From Allobosea psychrotolerans (GTDB lineage Bacteria; Pseudomonadota; Alphaproteobacteria; Rhizobiales; Beijerinckiaceae), in assembly GCF_002917105.1 (NCBI RefSeq), contig NZ_PQFZ01000009.1, forward strand, positions 62,001 through 126,000: a DNA stretch of 64,000 bases, written 5' to 3'. Made by a program: the position numbers and the translations under genes. The number at the start of each line of letters is the position of its first letter. Position 1 is the stretch's first letter. The notes beneath the pieces are model-generated. The model did no database searches. It worked only from the letters and a program-made list of their open reading frames with translations, and was not told where the DNA came from. This document shows, in pieces, positions 49,994 to 59,614 of this stretch.

Positions 49994-50016
49994 CCCCGCC
50001 TCTCCGGCCGGCGGGG
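49994..50016 (+). terminator. Probable terminator of the autotransporter gene
   Basis: CCCCGCC (49994-50000) pairs with GGCGGGG (50010-50016) around a 9-base loop, 33 bp after the stop, followed by a pyrimidine-rich stretch (CCTTCCTT). It may serve guaC as well from the other side. Confidence 0.5.
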
Positions 50017-50157
50017 CCTTCCTTACGTTTGCCGTGAGCACGGACATCACGCGGCTACATTGAAGCGATCGTTGCTGGCACGCTCACAAGCAGGCGCATG
50101 GATCTCCCCAATGGGTCGGGAGCGGCCCCTCCGACCAGGCCGCGCCGGGCCGCACCC

Positions 50158-51201
50158 TCACCCCCCGAACACCGTGTTCAGCTGGCTGCCGACCATGATG
50201 AAGGTGGTGCGCTTGGGCACCTCCTTGAGGCGGACCGCGCCGATATAGGTCATCGCCGAGCGCACCCCGCCCATCAATTCCGACATCGTGCCTTCGACCG
50301 GGCCGCGATAGGGCACCTCGACGGTCTTGCCCTCGGAGGCGCGGTATTTGGCGACGCCGCCGGCATAGCGCTTCATCGCCGTGTCCGAAGACATGCCGTA
50401 GAAGGTCATGCCGACGGCGACCTTTTCGCCATCGCGCTCCTCATAGCGGATCTCGCCCTCACATTCGTCATGGCCGGCGAGCATGCCGCCCAGCATGACG
50501 AAATCGGCGCCCGCGCCATAGGCCTTGGCAAGGTCGCCCGGCACGGTGCAGCCGCCATCGCCGCAGACCAGCCCCTTCAGCCCATGCGCCGCGTCCGCAC
50601 ATTCGATGATGGCCGAGAGCTGCGGATAGCCGACCCCGGTCATCTTGCGCGTGGTGCAGACCGAGCCCGGCCCGATGCCGACCTTGACGATGTCGGCGCC
50701 GGCCAGGATCAGCGCCTCCGTCATGTCGCCGGTGACGACATTGCCGGCCATAATCGCGGCATCGGGAAAGGCGGCGCGCGTCGCCTTGACCGTATCGACG
50801 AATTTCTCGGTGTAGCCATTGGCGACATCGAGGCAAATCTTGCCGATCGGCGCCTTGGCATGGACGGCCTTGAGCTTGTCATGGTCGCTCGCGGTGGTGC
50901 CCAGCGAATAGAAGGCGTTGGCGGATTCGGGCTCCCTGAAGAAGGCGATCAGCTCGTCGACGCCGTAGTGCTTGTGCAGGGCGGCCATGGCGCCGTGCTT
51001 GAGCAGCGCGCGCGCCATCGCCATGGTGCCGACCACGTCCATATTGGCCGCGATGAGCGGAAAACCGCTCCATTCCGTGCCGGTATGGGCGAAACGGAAG
51101 GTTCGATTGACGTCGACATGGGCGCGGCTGCCCAGCGTCGAGCGCTTGGGCCTGATCAGCACATCGCGGAAGTCGAGCTTTGGATCGTTCTCGATGCGCA
51201 T
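50158..51201 (-). CDS. guaC: GMP reductase
   Basis: Reduces GMP to IMP with NADPH in purine interconversion. The 347 residues equal the length of E. coli GuaC and begin the same way ([20 protein letters not shown], with [13 protein letters not shown] and [10 protein letters not shown]). The catalytic cysteine lies in [20 protein letters not shown], and [20 protein letters not shown] and [12 protein letters not shown] complete the signature. It lacks the CBS domains of IMP dehydrogenase. The frame extends to 51279, but the ATG at 51201 matches the family start. A formamidase-family gene lies 118 bp upstream on the same strand. Confidence 0.94.
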   Translation of the reverse strand: MRIENDPKLDFRDVLIRPKRSTLGSRAHVDVNRTFRFAHTGTEWSGFPLIAANMDVVGTMAMARALLKHGAMAALHKHYGVDELIAFFREPESANAFYSLGTTASDHDKLKAVHAKAPIGKICLDVANGYTEKFVDTVKATRAAFPDAAIMAGNVVTGDMTEALILAGADIVKVGIGPGSVCTTRKMTGVGYPQLSAIIECADAAHGLKGLVCGDGGCTVPGDLAKAYGAGADFVMLGGMLAGHDECEGEIRYEERDGEKVAVGMTFYGMSSDTAMKRYAGGVAKYRASEGKTVEVPYRGPVEGTMSELMGGVRSAMTYIGAVRLKEVPKRTTFIMVGSQLNTVFGG

Positions 51202-51319
51202 GGGGCCTCCGACGGCAACTCGGCGCACGCAGAGGGTCGCGTGCATCGATTCATAGCCGCTCGGGGCCGCGCGAGGCAATCCAGACCGTAGCGCCCGACA
51301 TTCCCTGGATGGCTTCGGC

Positions 51320-52255
51320 TCACGCCACCAGGCTCTTCGCCAGCATGCAGTGCACGCCCTTGGAGCCGTTGACCGTCTGGGTCACGCGCAGATCGGCGGC
51401 GAGGCTGCACAGCATATAGGCCTCCTCGCGCGCGAGCTTCGTGCGCCCGACGATCAGCGCGATCATCTCGCGCAGCGCCTTCTGGGCGCAGATGTCGAGA
51501 TCGGGATCGATGCCCATGGTGATGTGGTGGGTCGGCGTCTCCGCCCGGGGCGTCGTGAAGGACAGGTCCTCGCGCAGGATGAACTCGAAGGTGCCTTCGA
51601 GCGCGGTCTCGATCGCGGTGACGCAGACCTCGCCATCGCCCTGCGCGCCATGGCCGTCGCCGCAGGAGAACAGCCCGCCCTCGACGAAAACGGGCAGATA
51701 GAGCGTCGAGCCCGCGACCAGCTCCTTGTTGTCGAGATTACCGCCGAAGGCGCGCGGTATGAGCGAGGTCAATTTGCCCCAATGCGCCGGAGGCGCGGTG
51801 CCCATCACGCCGAAGAAGGGCGCCAGCGGCAGCTCCATGCCCCAGGGCAGATGCGCCAGATTGGTTTTCGCATCGAGCCCGATATGGATCAGCTTATGTG
51901 TGTCGAACTCGTCGGGCAGCGTGCCGGCAAGCGGCTTGATCATGGTGTAGCCCCAGTCGGTGCGCAGCTTCACCTCGCGGATGCGCACCTCCAGGACCTG
52001 GCCGGGCCTGGCGCCCTTCACCGCGACCGGGCCGGTCAGGATATGGCCGGGCACCGAGCGGTCGGCCTTGGCATGGATCTCGTGGATCTCGGGCAGGACA
52101 TGGAAGCCGGATTTCGGCTGCGCCTCGGCCGGGCCGGTGACGGTGCGGATCGTCACGCTGTCGCCGCTCGCGACCGTCAGCACGGGCTTCAGCGCGGCGT
52201 CGAAGAAGCCCCAATGGCAGGTCGGAAGGCCGGCCTCGAGCAGATGATGGGTCAC
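51320..52255 (-). CDS. Acetamidase/formamidase-family amidohydrolase
   Basis: A 311-residue member of the FmdA/AmdA family, which hydrolyses formamide, acetamide or related short amides with release of ammonia. Sequence support: [73 protein letters not shown] and [14 protein letters not shown], all standard for the family. It starts with GTG at 52255 (GAAAGG seven bases upstream); the open frame continues past it but is a shadow of the EamA gene. The gap to the EamA permease gene upstream is 26 bp, so the two are probably cotranscribed. Confidence 0.88.
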   Translation of the reverse strand: MTHHLLEAGLPTCHWGFFDAALKPVLTVASGDSVTIRTVTGPAEAQPKSGFHVLPEIHEIHAKADRSVPGHILTGPVAVKGARPGQVLEVRIREVKLRTDWGYTMIKPLAGTLPDEFDTHKLIHIGLDAKTNLAHLPWGMELPLAPFFGVMGTAPPAHWGKLTSLIPRAFGGNLDNKELVAGSTLYLPVFVEGGLFSCGDGHGAQGDGEVCVTAIETALEGTFEFILREDLSFTTPRAETPTHHITMGIDPDLDICAQKALREMIALIVGRTKLAREEAYMLCSLAADLRVTQTVNGSKGVHCMLAKSLVA

Positions 52256-52281
52256 GGGCGGCCTTTCGGATGTGAGGCAGT

Positions 52282-53364
52282 TCAAGGGCCCGGGCTGGGA
52301 GCGAGCGCCGGCCGGGCATTCTTGCGGATGGTGTAGAGCGTCGCGCCGATGACGATGGCGGCGCCGATCCCGGTGGTCAATGCCGGGATTTCGGCGAAGA
52401 ACACGAAGCCAGTGAAGCAGGACAGGATCAGCCGGGAGAAGTCGAGCGGCGCAAGCGCGGCCGCCTCGCCGACCTGATAGGCCCGCGTGAGCAGCCATTG
52501 TCCCGCAGTGCCGAAAAGGCTGAGCAGGACGAGCCAGAACCATTGCTCCGGGCTCGGCTGTGTCCAGAACCACCAGCACGGCGCGGCCAGCACCGCCATC
52601 AGCACGACGCCCTGATAGAGCAGGATCGTCTCGGTGCGCTCGGTCGCCGCCAGCATGCGCACGCTGACGGTAACGCCGGCGCCGAAGAATGCGCCGGCGA
52701 TCGAGGCCAAGGCATAGATGTTGAGCCCGCTCGCGGACGGATCGAGCATGATCATCACGCCGGCGAAGCCGATGACGGTGGCGATCCAGCGCCGCGAATC
52801 CACCTTTTCCTTCAGCACGAGCACGGCCGCGATGGTGACGAAGAAGACCTGGCTGAAGCCGATCGCAGTCGCCTGCGCCAGCGGAATGTGGATGACTGCC
52901 GAGAAGCCGCACAGCATCGAGGCGAGCGTGATCAGGCCGCGCGTGATCTGCAGTCCGGGGCGCGTCGTTCGCATCAGCATCGGCAGCGCCGGGCCCGCGA
53001 TCGCGACGATGACCAGGCTCATGATGATCTGGCGGATCATCAGGATCTCGATCAGTGGGATTGCGGCCCCGACATGCTTCATCGCGCCGACCATGACGGC
53101 GTAGACCAAGAGCGACGACAGCATGTAGACCGAGCCGCGCAGATTGGGGCTCGCAATAAGCCAGCGATGGGCGAGGCGATGCCGCAGCCGGACCATCCAG
53201 CCGCGCCGCGCGGGCGCGGCGATTTTGGATATCGAGCCGACAACGATGGGCGGAGCCGCCTCCGGGGGCGACTCGTTGGCATGCAGCGGACGGAACGAGG
53301 CGTCTACGGCGTCGTCATCGAAACCCGAACGGCCCTGCCGCCCGGTTAGCCGCTCTTCACTCAT
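52282..53364 (-). CDS. EamA/DMT-superfamily membrane transporter
   Basis: A 360-residue inner-membrane protein with about ten hydrophobic helices arranged as two EamA repeats, after an unusually long, charged N-terminal tail of about 75 residues. Repeat features include SLLVYAVMVGAMKHVGAAIP, FSAVIHIPLAQATAIGFSQV with VLVLKEKV, and in the second half GQWLLTRAYQVGEAAALAPL and FSRLILSCFTGFVFFAEIP. Family members export or import small metabolites. The frame reaches back to GTG 53385; ATG 53364 was taken, with no strong ribosome site for either. Cotranscribed with the formamidase gene, so amide or amine movement is a possibility, not shown. Confidence 0.82.
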   Translation of the reverse strand: MSEERLTGRQGRSGFDDDAVDASFRPLHANESPPEAAPPIVVGSISKIAAPARRGWMVRLRHRLAHRWLIASPNLRGSVYMLSSLLVYAVMVGAMKHVGAAIPLIEILMIRQIIMSLVIVAIAGPALPMLMRTTRPGLQITRGLITLASMLCGFSAVIHIPLAQATAIGFSQVFFVTIAAVLVLKEKVDSRRWIATVIGFAGVMIMLDPSASGLNIYALASIAGAFFGAGVTVSVRMLAATERTETILLYQGVVLMAVLAAPCWWFWTQPSPEQWFWLVLLSLFGTAGQWLLTRAYQVGEAAALAPLDFSRLILSCFTGFVFFAEIPALTTGIGAAIVIGATLYTIRKNARPALAPSPGP

Positions 53365-53622
53365 CGCCCGAACCATCGGCCGCACTTTCTAGCGCGCGGC
53401 TCAGTTTCCATCCCCGATGCGAAACCATTGATGAAACGGACATCTTCCGCCAGAGGCCCGGACACATGCCTGGGTTGTGCGCGGCGGGCCGGCCGATGCG
53501 TGGCAGCGGCAAGGGCGGCATTCCAGTCCCGGTCTGTTGCGCCCATGCAAAGGCGTGTAGGACGCCTCCAACTTGCGCGGGCGTGTGCCTGCTTCATGCT
53601 TGCCAGGGTTCAAGTCGGACGT

Positions 53623-54747
53623 ATGAGGGATCTGCTGTCGAGTCTGTCGGGGGGCCTTCGCGCGCTCGCGCCGGGGCGCTTCCCTTATCGGCGTTTTGCG
53701 TTGGCGTTGGTCCTTGGCGGTCTCGGCGGCTGGCTCTTCGTGCAGGGGCGGTTGCCGCTGCCCTGGATGCTGGGCTCGATGGTGATCTGCACGATCGCCG
53801 CCCTGCTGCGCGTGCCAGTCGCCGCGCCGCCGGTGATCCGACCGCCGATGACGATGGTGATCGGCGTCATGCTCGGCGCCGGCTTCAAGCCGGAGGTGAT
53901 CGGACAGATTCCCAACTGGCTGCCGACCATCGCCGGCCTTGTGCTGTTCATGTGCGCCTGCGGCTTCGCCTGCGTCGGCTATTTCCGAAAATTCGCGGGG
54001 TTCGACCCGGTCACCGCCTTCTTCGCCGGCATGCCGGGCGGCCTGGTCGAGATGGTCACGGTCGGCGAGGAAAAGGGCGGCGACGCCCGCATCATCGCGC
54101 TCATCCACTCGGCCCGCATCCTGCTGGTGGTGATGACGCTGCCCTTCATCGTGCAGTGGATCGGCGGCGTTCCGCTCGGCGGCACGCGGGTCGCGGGACC
54201 GTCATTCCAGCAGACGCCGCTCCTCGCCGAGGCCAGCTTGCTGGCCTGCGGGCTGGCCGGCATCGTCGTCGGGCACTGGTTGAGATTGCCGGCAAAATTC
54301 CTGCTCGGGCCGATGCTGGTCAGCGCCGCAGTGCATCTGGCGGGGCTGAGCAACGCCGTTCCGCCTTTCGAGATCGTCAATGCAGCCCAGCTCGTGCTCG
54401 GCGTCACCATCGGCTGCCGTTTCGTCGGCACGCCGCCACGCATCATCCTGCGCGTGCTCATGCTCTCGGTCGGGTCGACGGTGCTCCTGCTGGCGCTGAC
54501 CCTGAGCTTCGCCTGGCTGGTCGCGCTGGTCTCGGTCCACGGCCATGTGCCGTTGATCCTGGCCTATTCGCCGGGCGGCCTCGCCGAGATGAGCCTGATC
54601 GCGCTGGCGCTGCACACCGAGGTCGCCTTCGTGGCGGCTCACCACATCATCCGCGTCTTCCTGGTGATGGTCTGCGCCGGCCCGCTCTTCGGCGTCATCA
54701 TCGGACAACGCAAAACGACCGATGGGCGAGTGGCCAATCGCGAGTAG
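53623..54747 (+). CDS. AbrB-family membrane protein (putative ammonia monooxygenase-type annotation)
   Basis: A 374-residue polytopic membrane protein made of two similar halves, as in the AbrB/AbrB-duplication family. Motifs: LGGLGGWLFVQGRLPLPWMLG near the N-terminus, PVIRPPMTMVIGVMLGAGF, FFAGMPGGLVEMVTVGEEKG, and in the second half KFLLGPMLVSAAVHL, LAYSPGGLAEMSLIAL. The paired PGGLxEM motifs are characteristic. Despite frequent database labels as ammonia monooxygenase, a regulator or transporter role is more likely; function is unknown. The frame is open from 53428, but the hydrophobic family start is at ATG 53623; no clear ribosome site was seen. Confidence 0.8.
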   Translation: MRDLLSSLSGGLRALAPGRFPYRRFALALVLGGLGGWLFVQGRLPLPWMLGSMVICTIAALLRVPVAAPPVIRPPMTMVIGVMLGAGFKPEVIGQIPNWLPTIAGLVLFMCACGFACVGYFRKFAGFDPVTAFFAGMPGGLVEMVTVGEEKGGDARIIALIHSARILLVVMTLPFIVQWIGGVPLGGTRVAGPSFQQTPLLAEASLLACGLAGIVVGHWLRLPAKFLLGPMLVSAAVHLAGLSNAVPPFEIVNAAQLVLGVTIGCRFVGTPPRIILRVLMLSVGSTVLLLALTLSFAWLVALVSVHGHVPLILAYSPGGLAEMSLIALALHTEVAFVAAHHIIRVFLVMVCAGPLFGVIIGQRKTTDGRVANRE

Positions 54748-54769
54748 CCAATAGAGATTGGCTACGGTT

Positions 54770-55576
54770 TCACCGCGTGGATCGACGCTCGAACAACCGG
54801 GCGCGCAGCATGCGCAGGACGAAGACCGGATTGCCGAGCACATAGCGGCGCCAGAGCCGGCTGGGCTCCAGCCAGAGCCGGAAAAGCCATTCCAGCCTCA
54901 ATTGGCGGAACGCCTCGGGAGCGCGCGGAACCTCGCCGGCCAGGAAATCGAACAGGGCGCCGACGCCGGCCGCAACCGAACAATGCTGCGGTCCCAGCTT
55001 CTGCGAGATCCAGCGTTCCTGCCGTGGATTGCCGAAGGCAACCAGAAGGAGATCGGGCGGCGTGGCCTCCAGCTTCGCCAGCAGCGCGGCCTCCTCACCG
55101 GGAGCGAAATAGCCGTGGCTGAGCACGCTGAAGCGATGCTCGGGATATTGCAGGGACAGGCGCACGGAGGCACGGGCGGCGACACCGGGGCGCCCACCGA
55201 TCAGGGCGACACGCAGCCGCCGCTTTCCCGACGCGAGCAAGCCGGGGATGAAGTCCGTGCCGTTGAGATTGGCCGGGAAGGAGGCGCCATGCAGCAGCCA
55301 GCCGCCGAGATCGATGCCGATCCCGTCGGCAAGGACCAGGAAGCCAGCCAGATCGCGGCGCAGCGCCTGGTCATGCGCCGCCAGATTGACGAGATTGGCG
55401 TTGCAGAAGGCAAGCTTGAGATGGCGCTGGTTGGCCATCGCATCGTCGACTTCCGCGAGCGCGGCGGAGCGCGTCAGCACCGCGATGCCGATGCCGCCAA
55501 TGTCGCGCGTGGCGAAGCCCGGCTTGGCCGGGGCGTCCGCTTGGGTCGCGAGATTGAGGGACAGGGTGGCGGCCAC
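54770..55576 (-). CDS. WecG/TagA/CpsF-family glycosyltransferase
   Basis: A 268-residue glycosyltransferase of the family that adds N-acetylmannosamine-type sugars in surface polysaccharide and teichoic acid synthesis. Seen: LKLAFCNANLVNLAAHD, the catalytic LADGIGIDLGGWLLHG, LNGTDFIPGLL, and VAFGNPRQERWISQKLGPQ followed by GVGALFDFLAGEVPRAPEAF, plus the basic C-terminal membrane-binding tail (FRLWLEPSRLWRRYVLGNP). The donor sugar is unknown. No polysaccharide cluster is nearby; it stands alone, convergent with the AbrB-family gene. Confidence 0.9.
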   Translation of the reverse strand: MAATLSLNLATQADAPAKPGFATRDIGGIGIAVLTRSAALAEVDDAMANQRHLKLAFCNANLVNLAAHDQALRRDLAGFLVLADGIGIDLGGWLLHGASFPANLNGTDFIPGLLASGKRRLRVALIGGRPGVAARASVRLSLQYPEHRFSVLSHGYFAPGEEAALLAKLEATPPDLLLVAFGNPRQERWISQKLGPQHCSVAAGVGALFDFLAGEVPRAPEAFRQLRLEWLFRLWLEPSRLWRRYVLGNPVFVLRMLRARLFERRSTR

Positions 55577-56230
55577 GGGTTCACGCTTGCTCGATGGAAC
55601 TGGAGCTTACGTCAGCGCCGATAGGGACCATGGGTCAAGTTGAACCCAACGGGAAGGTGAACGGCCTCTTCCTGCAATTGTAGCGTCCGGGTTAATCGAA
55701 AATCGCTGCAGATCGACGGTCTGTTTCGATCCGGCACGTCACCGAGACGATGCTCTCGCAACTACAGCTGTAAGTCGAAAAATCTAACCTTTCCGAGTTG
55801 CACGCTTCATTCTGGCACGGCGACCTGGCCGCGCGGCGATTGCTGATATGGTTACCGAAATCTATCGATTGATATCCAATCTTGACGCGGCCCGGGCGAA
55901 CGTGGTGCAGCCGCCGGCTTTCCCGGCTTGCTCCTCTCCCGCAGCGTCCGCTCCAATTGGAGCGTTCGACGGCGCCTGCTTTTTTGCCTTAACGCGCTGT
56001 CTTCACGCGACCCGGCGCCCGCCGCGCTCGAGACGCATCTGTTTCAGCCGCCGTCCCTGTCGCGGCCGAATCCGTGCGTTCTGCGCGCGGGCCCTGATGC
56101 TGGAATGGGTTCACAGTCGCGGCGGTCACCCGGCTCGCATCGACGAGCGAGCGGGCTCAATGCGAAAAACCGGTTCCCACTTTTTCGCATCCTGCTCTAG
56201 GTTGCGGCACCACCGAGCCAGGGGCCGAAG
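55577..56230. other. 650-bp gap upstream of the SDR gene with a 10-bp palindrome
   Basis: No recognised gene; short plus-strand frames lack codon bias or motifs. A palindrome TACAGCTGTA (55763-55772) lies in an AT-richer stretch about 190 bp upstream of the glycosyltransferase start and could be an operator for that gene. The right end carries a dispersed repeat (56161-56200). Confidence 0.45.
56161..56200. repeat. Dispersed repeat family B (copy 1)
   Basis: TGCGAAAAA (56161-56169) and TTTTTCGCA (56181-56189) form a perfect inverted repeat around CCGGTTCCCAC, followed by TCCTGCTCTAG. The other copy, at 62789-62827, shows the same elements in the opposite orientation (TCTAGAGCATCATGCCGAAA and CCGGTTTTCGG). 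It lies 30 bp before the SDR start codon, so it may be part of that gene's leader. Confidence 0.7.
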
Positions 56231-56977
56231 ATGAATCAAATCGATTTAAAGAACCGCGTCGCCATCGTCACCGGCGGAGCCCAGGGCATCGGCCGCGCCG
56301 TCGCCGAGCGTTTCGCCGCCAGCGGCGCCAAGGTCGCGATCTGGGATCTCGACGGCGATCTCGCGCGCAAGGCCGCGGCCGAGATCGGCGGCGAGGCGAC
56401 GGGCCTCGCAATCGACGTGACCGATGCGGCTGCCGTGAAGGCGGCGAGCGACGCGCTGGAGGCCCGGCATGGCAGCGTCGACATTCTCGTCACTAGCGCC
56501 GGCATCGCCGGCCCCAACCTCAAGACCTGGGAATACCCGCTGGAGGAATGGGCGCGGGTCATGCGCCTCAATGTCGACGGCACGCTGCATTGCTGCCAGG
56601 CGGTGATCCCGGGGATGATCAAGCGCAACTATGGCCGTCTCGTCCTCGTCGCCTCGATCGCCGGCAAGGAAGGCAATCCCAACGCCTCCGCCTACTCCGC
56701 CTCGAAGGCGGCGGTGATCGCGCTGACGAAGTCGCTCGGCAAGGAACTGGCGACGCAGGACATCGCGGTGAACTGCATCACTCCCGCCGCCGCGCGCACC
56801 CGCATCTTCGACCAGATGAGCGAGGAGCATATCGGCTACATGCTGGCCAAGATCCCGCGCGGCCGCTTCCTGCTGCCCGACGAGGTCGCCTCGATGGTCG
56901 CTTTTCTGGCCTCGGCCGAGAACAGCTTCACCACTGGCGGCGTTTTCGACCTTTCGGGCGGCCGGGCGACTTACTAA
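56231..56977 (+). CDS. Short-chain dehydrogenase/reductase (FabG-like)
   Basis: A 248-residue classical SDR. The cofactor loop is TGGAQGIGRAVAERFA, with Asp in WDLDGD suggesting NAD(H) preference, then SAGIAGPN, the catalytic Ser in VLVASIAGKEG, Tyr and Lys in YSASKAAVIALTKSL, and a C-terminal GGVFDLSGGRATY. It is the size of 3-oxoacyl-ACP reductases and many sugar or alcohol dehydrogenases; the substrate cannot be assigned. An M20 hydrolase gene begins nine bases after its stop, so they form a two-gene unit. A palindromic repeat sits directly in front. Confidence 0.88.
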   Translation: MNQIDLKNRVAIVTGGAQGIGRAVAERFAASGAKVAIWDLDGDLARKAAAEIGGEATGLAIDVTDAAAVKAASDALEARHGSVDILVTSAGIAGPNLKTWEYPLEEWARVMRLNVDGTLHCCQAVIPGMIKRNYGRLVLVASIAGKEGNPNASAYSASKAAVIALTKSLGKELATQDIAVNCITPAAARTRIFDQMSEEHIGYMLAKIPRGRFLLPDEVASMVAFLASAENSFTTGGVFDLSGGRATY

Positions 56978-56986
56978 GCTGGTTGC

Positions 56987-58246
56987 ATGACTCAAATGCT
57001 TCCCTCCGCAGCCGTGCTCGGTGCGCGCGCCTTCGCCGCGCTTTCCGGCCTCAACCGTTTCACCGACGAGCCGGGCAGGTTGACGCGGCTTTATCTCTCG
57101 CCGGCGCACAGGCAGGCGGCCGAGTGGACCAAGGGCGCCATGGAGGTGGCCGGGCTGACCGCCTTCATCGACGCAGCCGGCTCCGTGCAGGGTCGGCGCG
57201 AGGGCGCGACGCCCGGCCTGCCGGCGGTGATGATCGGCTCGCATATCGACACGGTGAAGGATGGCGGGCGCTTCGACGGCAATCTCGGCGTCGTCGCCGG
57301 CATCCTGGCGGCGCAGGCCTTGCGGGATGCGGGCGTCGTCCTGCCCTTCGCGCTCGAGGTCGTGGCCTTCGGCGACGAGGAGAATGTCCGCTTCCCGACC
57401 CATCTCTCGACCTCATGCGCGCTCGCCGGCGATCATGATCCGGCCTCGCTGGAGGCTCGCGATTCCGAGGGAACGCGGCTTGCCGACGCGCTCGTCGCCT
57501 TCGGCGGCGACCCCTCCGCCGTCGCCGCGCTGGCGCGCAAGCCCGGCTCGGTGAAGGCCTATCTCGAGGTCCATATCGAGCAGGGCCCGGTGCTGGAAGC
57601 CGAGAACGAGGCGGTCGGCATCGTCACCGCGATCAACGCGCAGAGCCGCGCGCGCATCCGCGTCACCGGCGAGGCCGGCCATGCCGGCACGGTGCCGATG
57701 AGCCTGCGCAAGGACGCGCTCGCCGCCAGCGCCGAGATGGTGCTGGCGCTGGAGGCGATCGCCGCCGCCCATGACCAGGCGGTCGGCACGGTGGGGGCGC
57801 TGCGGCCCGAGCCCGGCGCCACCAATGTCGTGCCCGGAGCCGTGGAGTTCACGATCGATTTCCGCAGCCCCTCGAACGGGACGCTCGTCGCCATGGAGGC
57901 CGATATCCGCGCCCGCTTCGCCGAGATCGCGGCGCGCCGGGGCGTGACGATGACGCTGACGCCCTATGCCAAGGCCGAGGCCGTGCCGATGGATGAGGGC
58001 CTGCAGGAGGCTTTCGCGGCAGGCATTGCGCGTGCGGGCGCGAATTTGAGCGCGCGGCGGTTGCCGTCGGGGGCCGGCCATGACGCCATGACGATGGCGA
58101 AACTCTGCCCGGCTGCGATGCTGTTCGTCCGCAACGAGAAGGGCATCAGCCATTCGCCGCTGGAGAACATGACCGAGGCCGATGCCGGTATCGCGATCCG
58201 CGTGCTATTGGAGACGCTGCTGGATCTCGCGCGCCGGGAAGCCTGA
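56987..58246 (+). CDS. Zn-dependent M20-family amidohydrolase (allantoate amidohydrolase / N-carbamoyl-L-amino acid hydrolase type)
   Basis: A 419-residue dinuclear metal hydrolase. The metal ligands are visible: His and Asp in IGSHIDTVKDGGRFDG, Glu in FGDEENVRF, His in EVHIEQGPVLE, and the C-terminal GAGHDAMTMA with HSPLENMT. The internal dimerisation domain has GEAGHAGTVPMSLRKDAL. This motif set is shared by allantoate amidohydrolase (AllC), ureidoglycolate hydrolase and L-carbamoylases (HyuC/AmaB). No purine catabolic genes are next to it, so the substrate is undetermined. It follows the SDR gene by nine bases. Confidence 0.88.
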   Translation: MTQMLPSAAVLGARAFAALSGLNRFTDEPGRLTRLYLSPAHRQAAEWTKGAMEVAGLTAFIDAAGSVQGRREGATPGLPAVMIGSHIDTVKDGGRFDGNLGVVAGILAAQALRDAGVVLPFALEVVAFGDEENVRFPTHLSTSCALAGDHDPASLEARDSEGTRLADALVAFGGDPSAVAALARKPGSVKAYLEVHIEQGPVLEAENEAVGIVTAINAQSRARIRVTGEAGHAGTVPMSLRKDALAASAEMVLALEAIAAAHDQAVGTVGALRPEPGATNVVPGAVEFTIDFRSPSNGTLVAMEADIRARFAEIAARRGVTMTLTPYAKAEAVPMDEGLQEAFAAGIARAGANLSARRLPSGAGHDAMTMAKLCPAAMLFVRNEKGISHSPLENMTEADAGIAIRVLLETLLDLARREA

Positions 58247-58336
58247 GGCGCGATCGGGGCATTTCCCCCGCGACACCGCGTGCCATTTCCCGCTTACGCC
58301 CATTTGCGTAGGAGGTAGGCCGTCAGGAGGCGTCCG

Positions 58337-59548
58337 ATGGACTACGAGAACTTCTTCCGCACGGAGCTCGAAGGGCTCCACAGGGAAGGCCGCTACCGGG
58401 TCTTCGCCGATCTCGAACGCCATGCCGGCCATTTTCCGCGCGCGACCTATCACGGCGCGCAGGGCCCGCGCGACGTCACCGTCTGGTGCTCGAACGACTA
58501 TCTCGGCATGGGCCAGCATCCCGATGTGCTCGCCGCGATGCATGGCGCGCTCGATGGCTGCGGCGCGGGCGCCGGCGGCACGCGCAACATCGCCGGCACC
58601 AACCACCATCACGTGCTGCTGGAGCGCGAGCTTGCCGACCTGCACGGCAAGGAATCGGCCCTGCTGTTCAACTCCGGCTATATGTCGAACTGGGCCTCGC
58701 TTTCGACGCTCGCGTCCCGCCTGCCCGGCTGCGTCGTGCTGACGGACGCGCTGAACCATGCCTCGATGATCGAGGGCATCCGCCATTCGCGCGCCGAAAA
58801 GCACGTCTTCGCCCATAACGATCCCGAGGATCTGCGCCGCAAGCTGAAGGCGATCGACCCTGGCCGACCCAAGCTGATCGCCTTCGAGTCGGTCTATTCG
58901 ATGGATGGCGACATCGCGCCGATCGCGGCGTTCTGCGACATCGCCGACGAGTTCGGCGCCATGACCTATATCGACGAGGTCCATGCGGTCGGGCTCTACG
59001 GCCCGCGCGGCGGCGGCGTCAGCGAGCGCGAGGGCTTGAGCCATCGCCTGACCGTGATCGAGGGTACGCTTGCCAAGGGCTTCGGCATCATGGGCGGCTA
59101 TATCGCCGCCTCCGCCGCGACCTGCGACTTCATTCGCAGCTTCGCCTCGGGCTTCATCTTCTCGACCTCGTTGCCGCCGGCCTTGGCTGCCGGTGCGCTG
59201 GCCTCGATCCGCCACCTCAAGCGGAGCCAGGCCGAGCGCCAGGGCCAGCAGGATCGCGTCGCCGCCCTCCGCGCCCGGCTCGACACCGTCGGCATCCCGC
59301 ATCTGCCCAATCCCAGCCATATCGTGCCGGTGATGGTGGGCGACGCCGTGCTGTGCAAGCGGATCAGCGACGAATTGCTCGAGCGCTTCGACGTCTATGT
59401 CCAGCCGATCAATTACCCGACCGTGCCGCGCGGCACGGAGCGCCTGCGCATCACGCCCTCGCCGATGCATAGCGATGCCGATATCGACCATCTCGTCGGT
59501 GCGCTGACGGCGATCTGGGCCCAGGTCGGGTTGAAGCGCGCGGCGTGA
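58337..59548 (+). CDS. hemA: 5-aminolevulinate synthase
   Basis: Condenses glycine and succinyl-CoA to 5-aminolevulinate, the first haem step in alphaproteobacteria (Shemin pathway). The 403-residue PLP enzyme starts [20 protein letters not shown], has [51 protein letters not shown], and the PLP lysine in [15 protein letters not shown], and ends with [12 protein letters not shown]. This matches ALAS closely and excludes the related KBL and BioF. GGAGG lies six bases before the ATG. A palindrome after its stop probably ends transcription against the convergent metZ. Confidence 0.96.
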   Translation: MDYENFFRTELEGLHREGRYRVFADLERHAGHFPRATYHGAQGPRDVTVWCSNDYLGMGQHPDVLAAMHGALDGCGAGAGGTRNIAGTNHHHVLLERELADLHGKESALLFNSGYMSNWASLSTLASRLPGCVVLTDALNHASMIEGIRHSRAEKHVFAHNDPEDLRRKLKAIDPGRPKLIAFESVYSMDGDIAPIAAFCDIADEFGAMTYIDEVHAVGLYGPRGGGVSEREGLSHRLTVIEGTLAKGFGIMGGYIAASAATCDFIRSFASGFIFSTSLPPALAAGALASIRHLKRSQAERQGQQDRVAALRARLDTVGIPHLPNPSHIVPVMVGDAVLCKRISDELLERFDVYVQPINYPTVPRGTERLRITPSPMHSDADIDHLVGALTAIWAQVGLKRAA

Positions 59549-59553
59549 GGCGT

Positions 59554-59606
59554 GTCATCCCGCACGCGCCGCAGCACGTAGTGCTGCTGCGCAGACACGG
59601 GATGAC
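59554..59606. terminator. Nested hairpin between convergent hemA and metZ
   Basis: Outer arms GTCATCCCG (59554-59562) and CGGGATGAC (59598-59606) and an inner stem GCAGCAC (59571-59577), loop GTA, GTGCTGC (59581-59587). It lies between two convergent genes, six bases after the hemA stop and nine before the metZ stop, and can act in both directions. Its outer arm type (GTCATCCCG) is a common rhizobial repeat. Confidence 0.65.
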
Positions 59607-59614
59607 CACGGTTT

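Noticed and set aside
51320..52912. Extended 530-codon formamidase frame
   Set aside because: Sequence before the GTG at 52255 is a shadow of the EamA gene and has no family similarity; the enzyme is complete from 52255.
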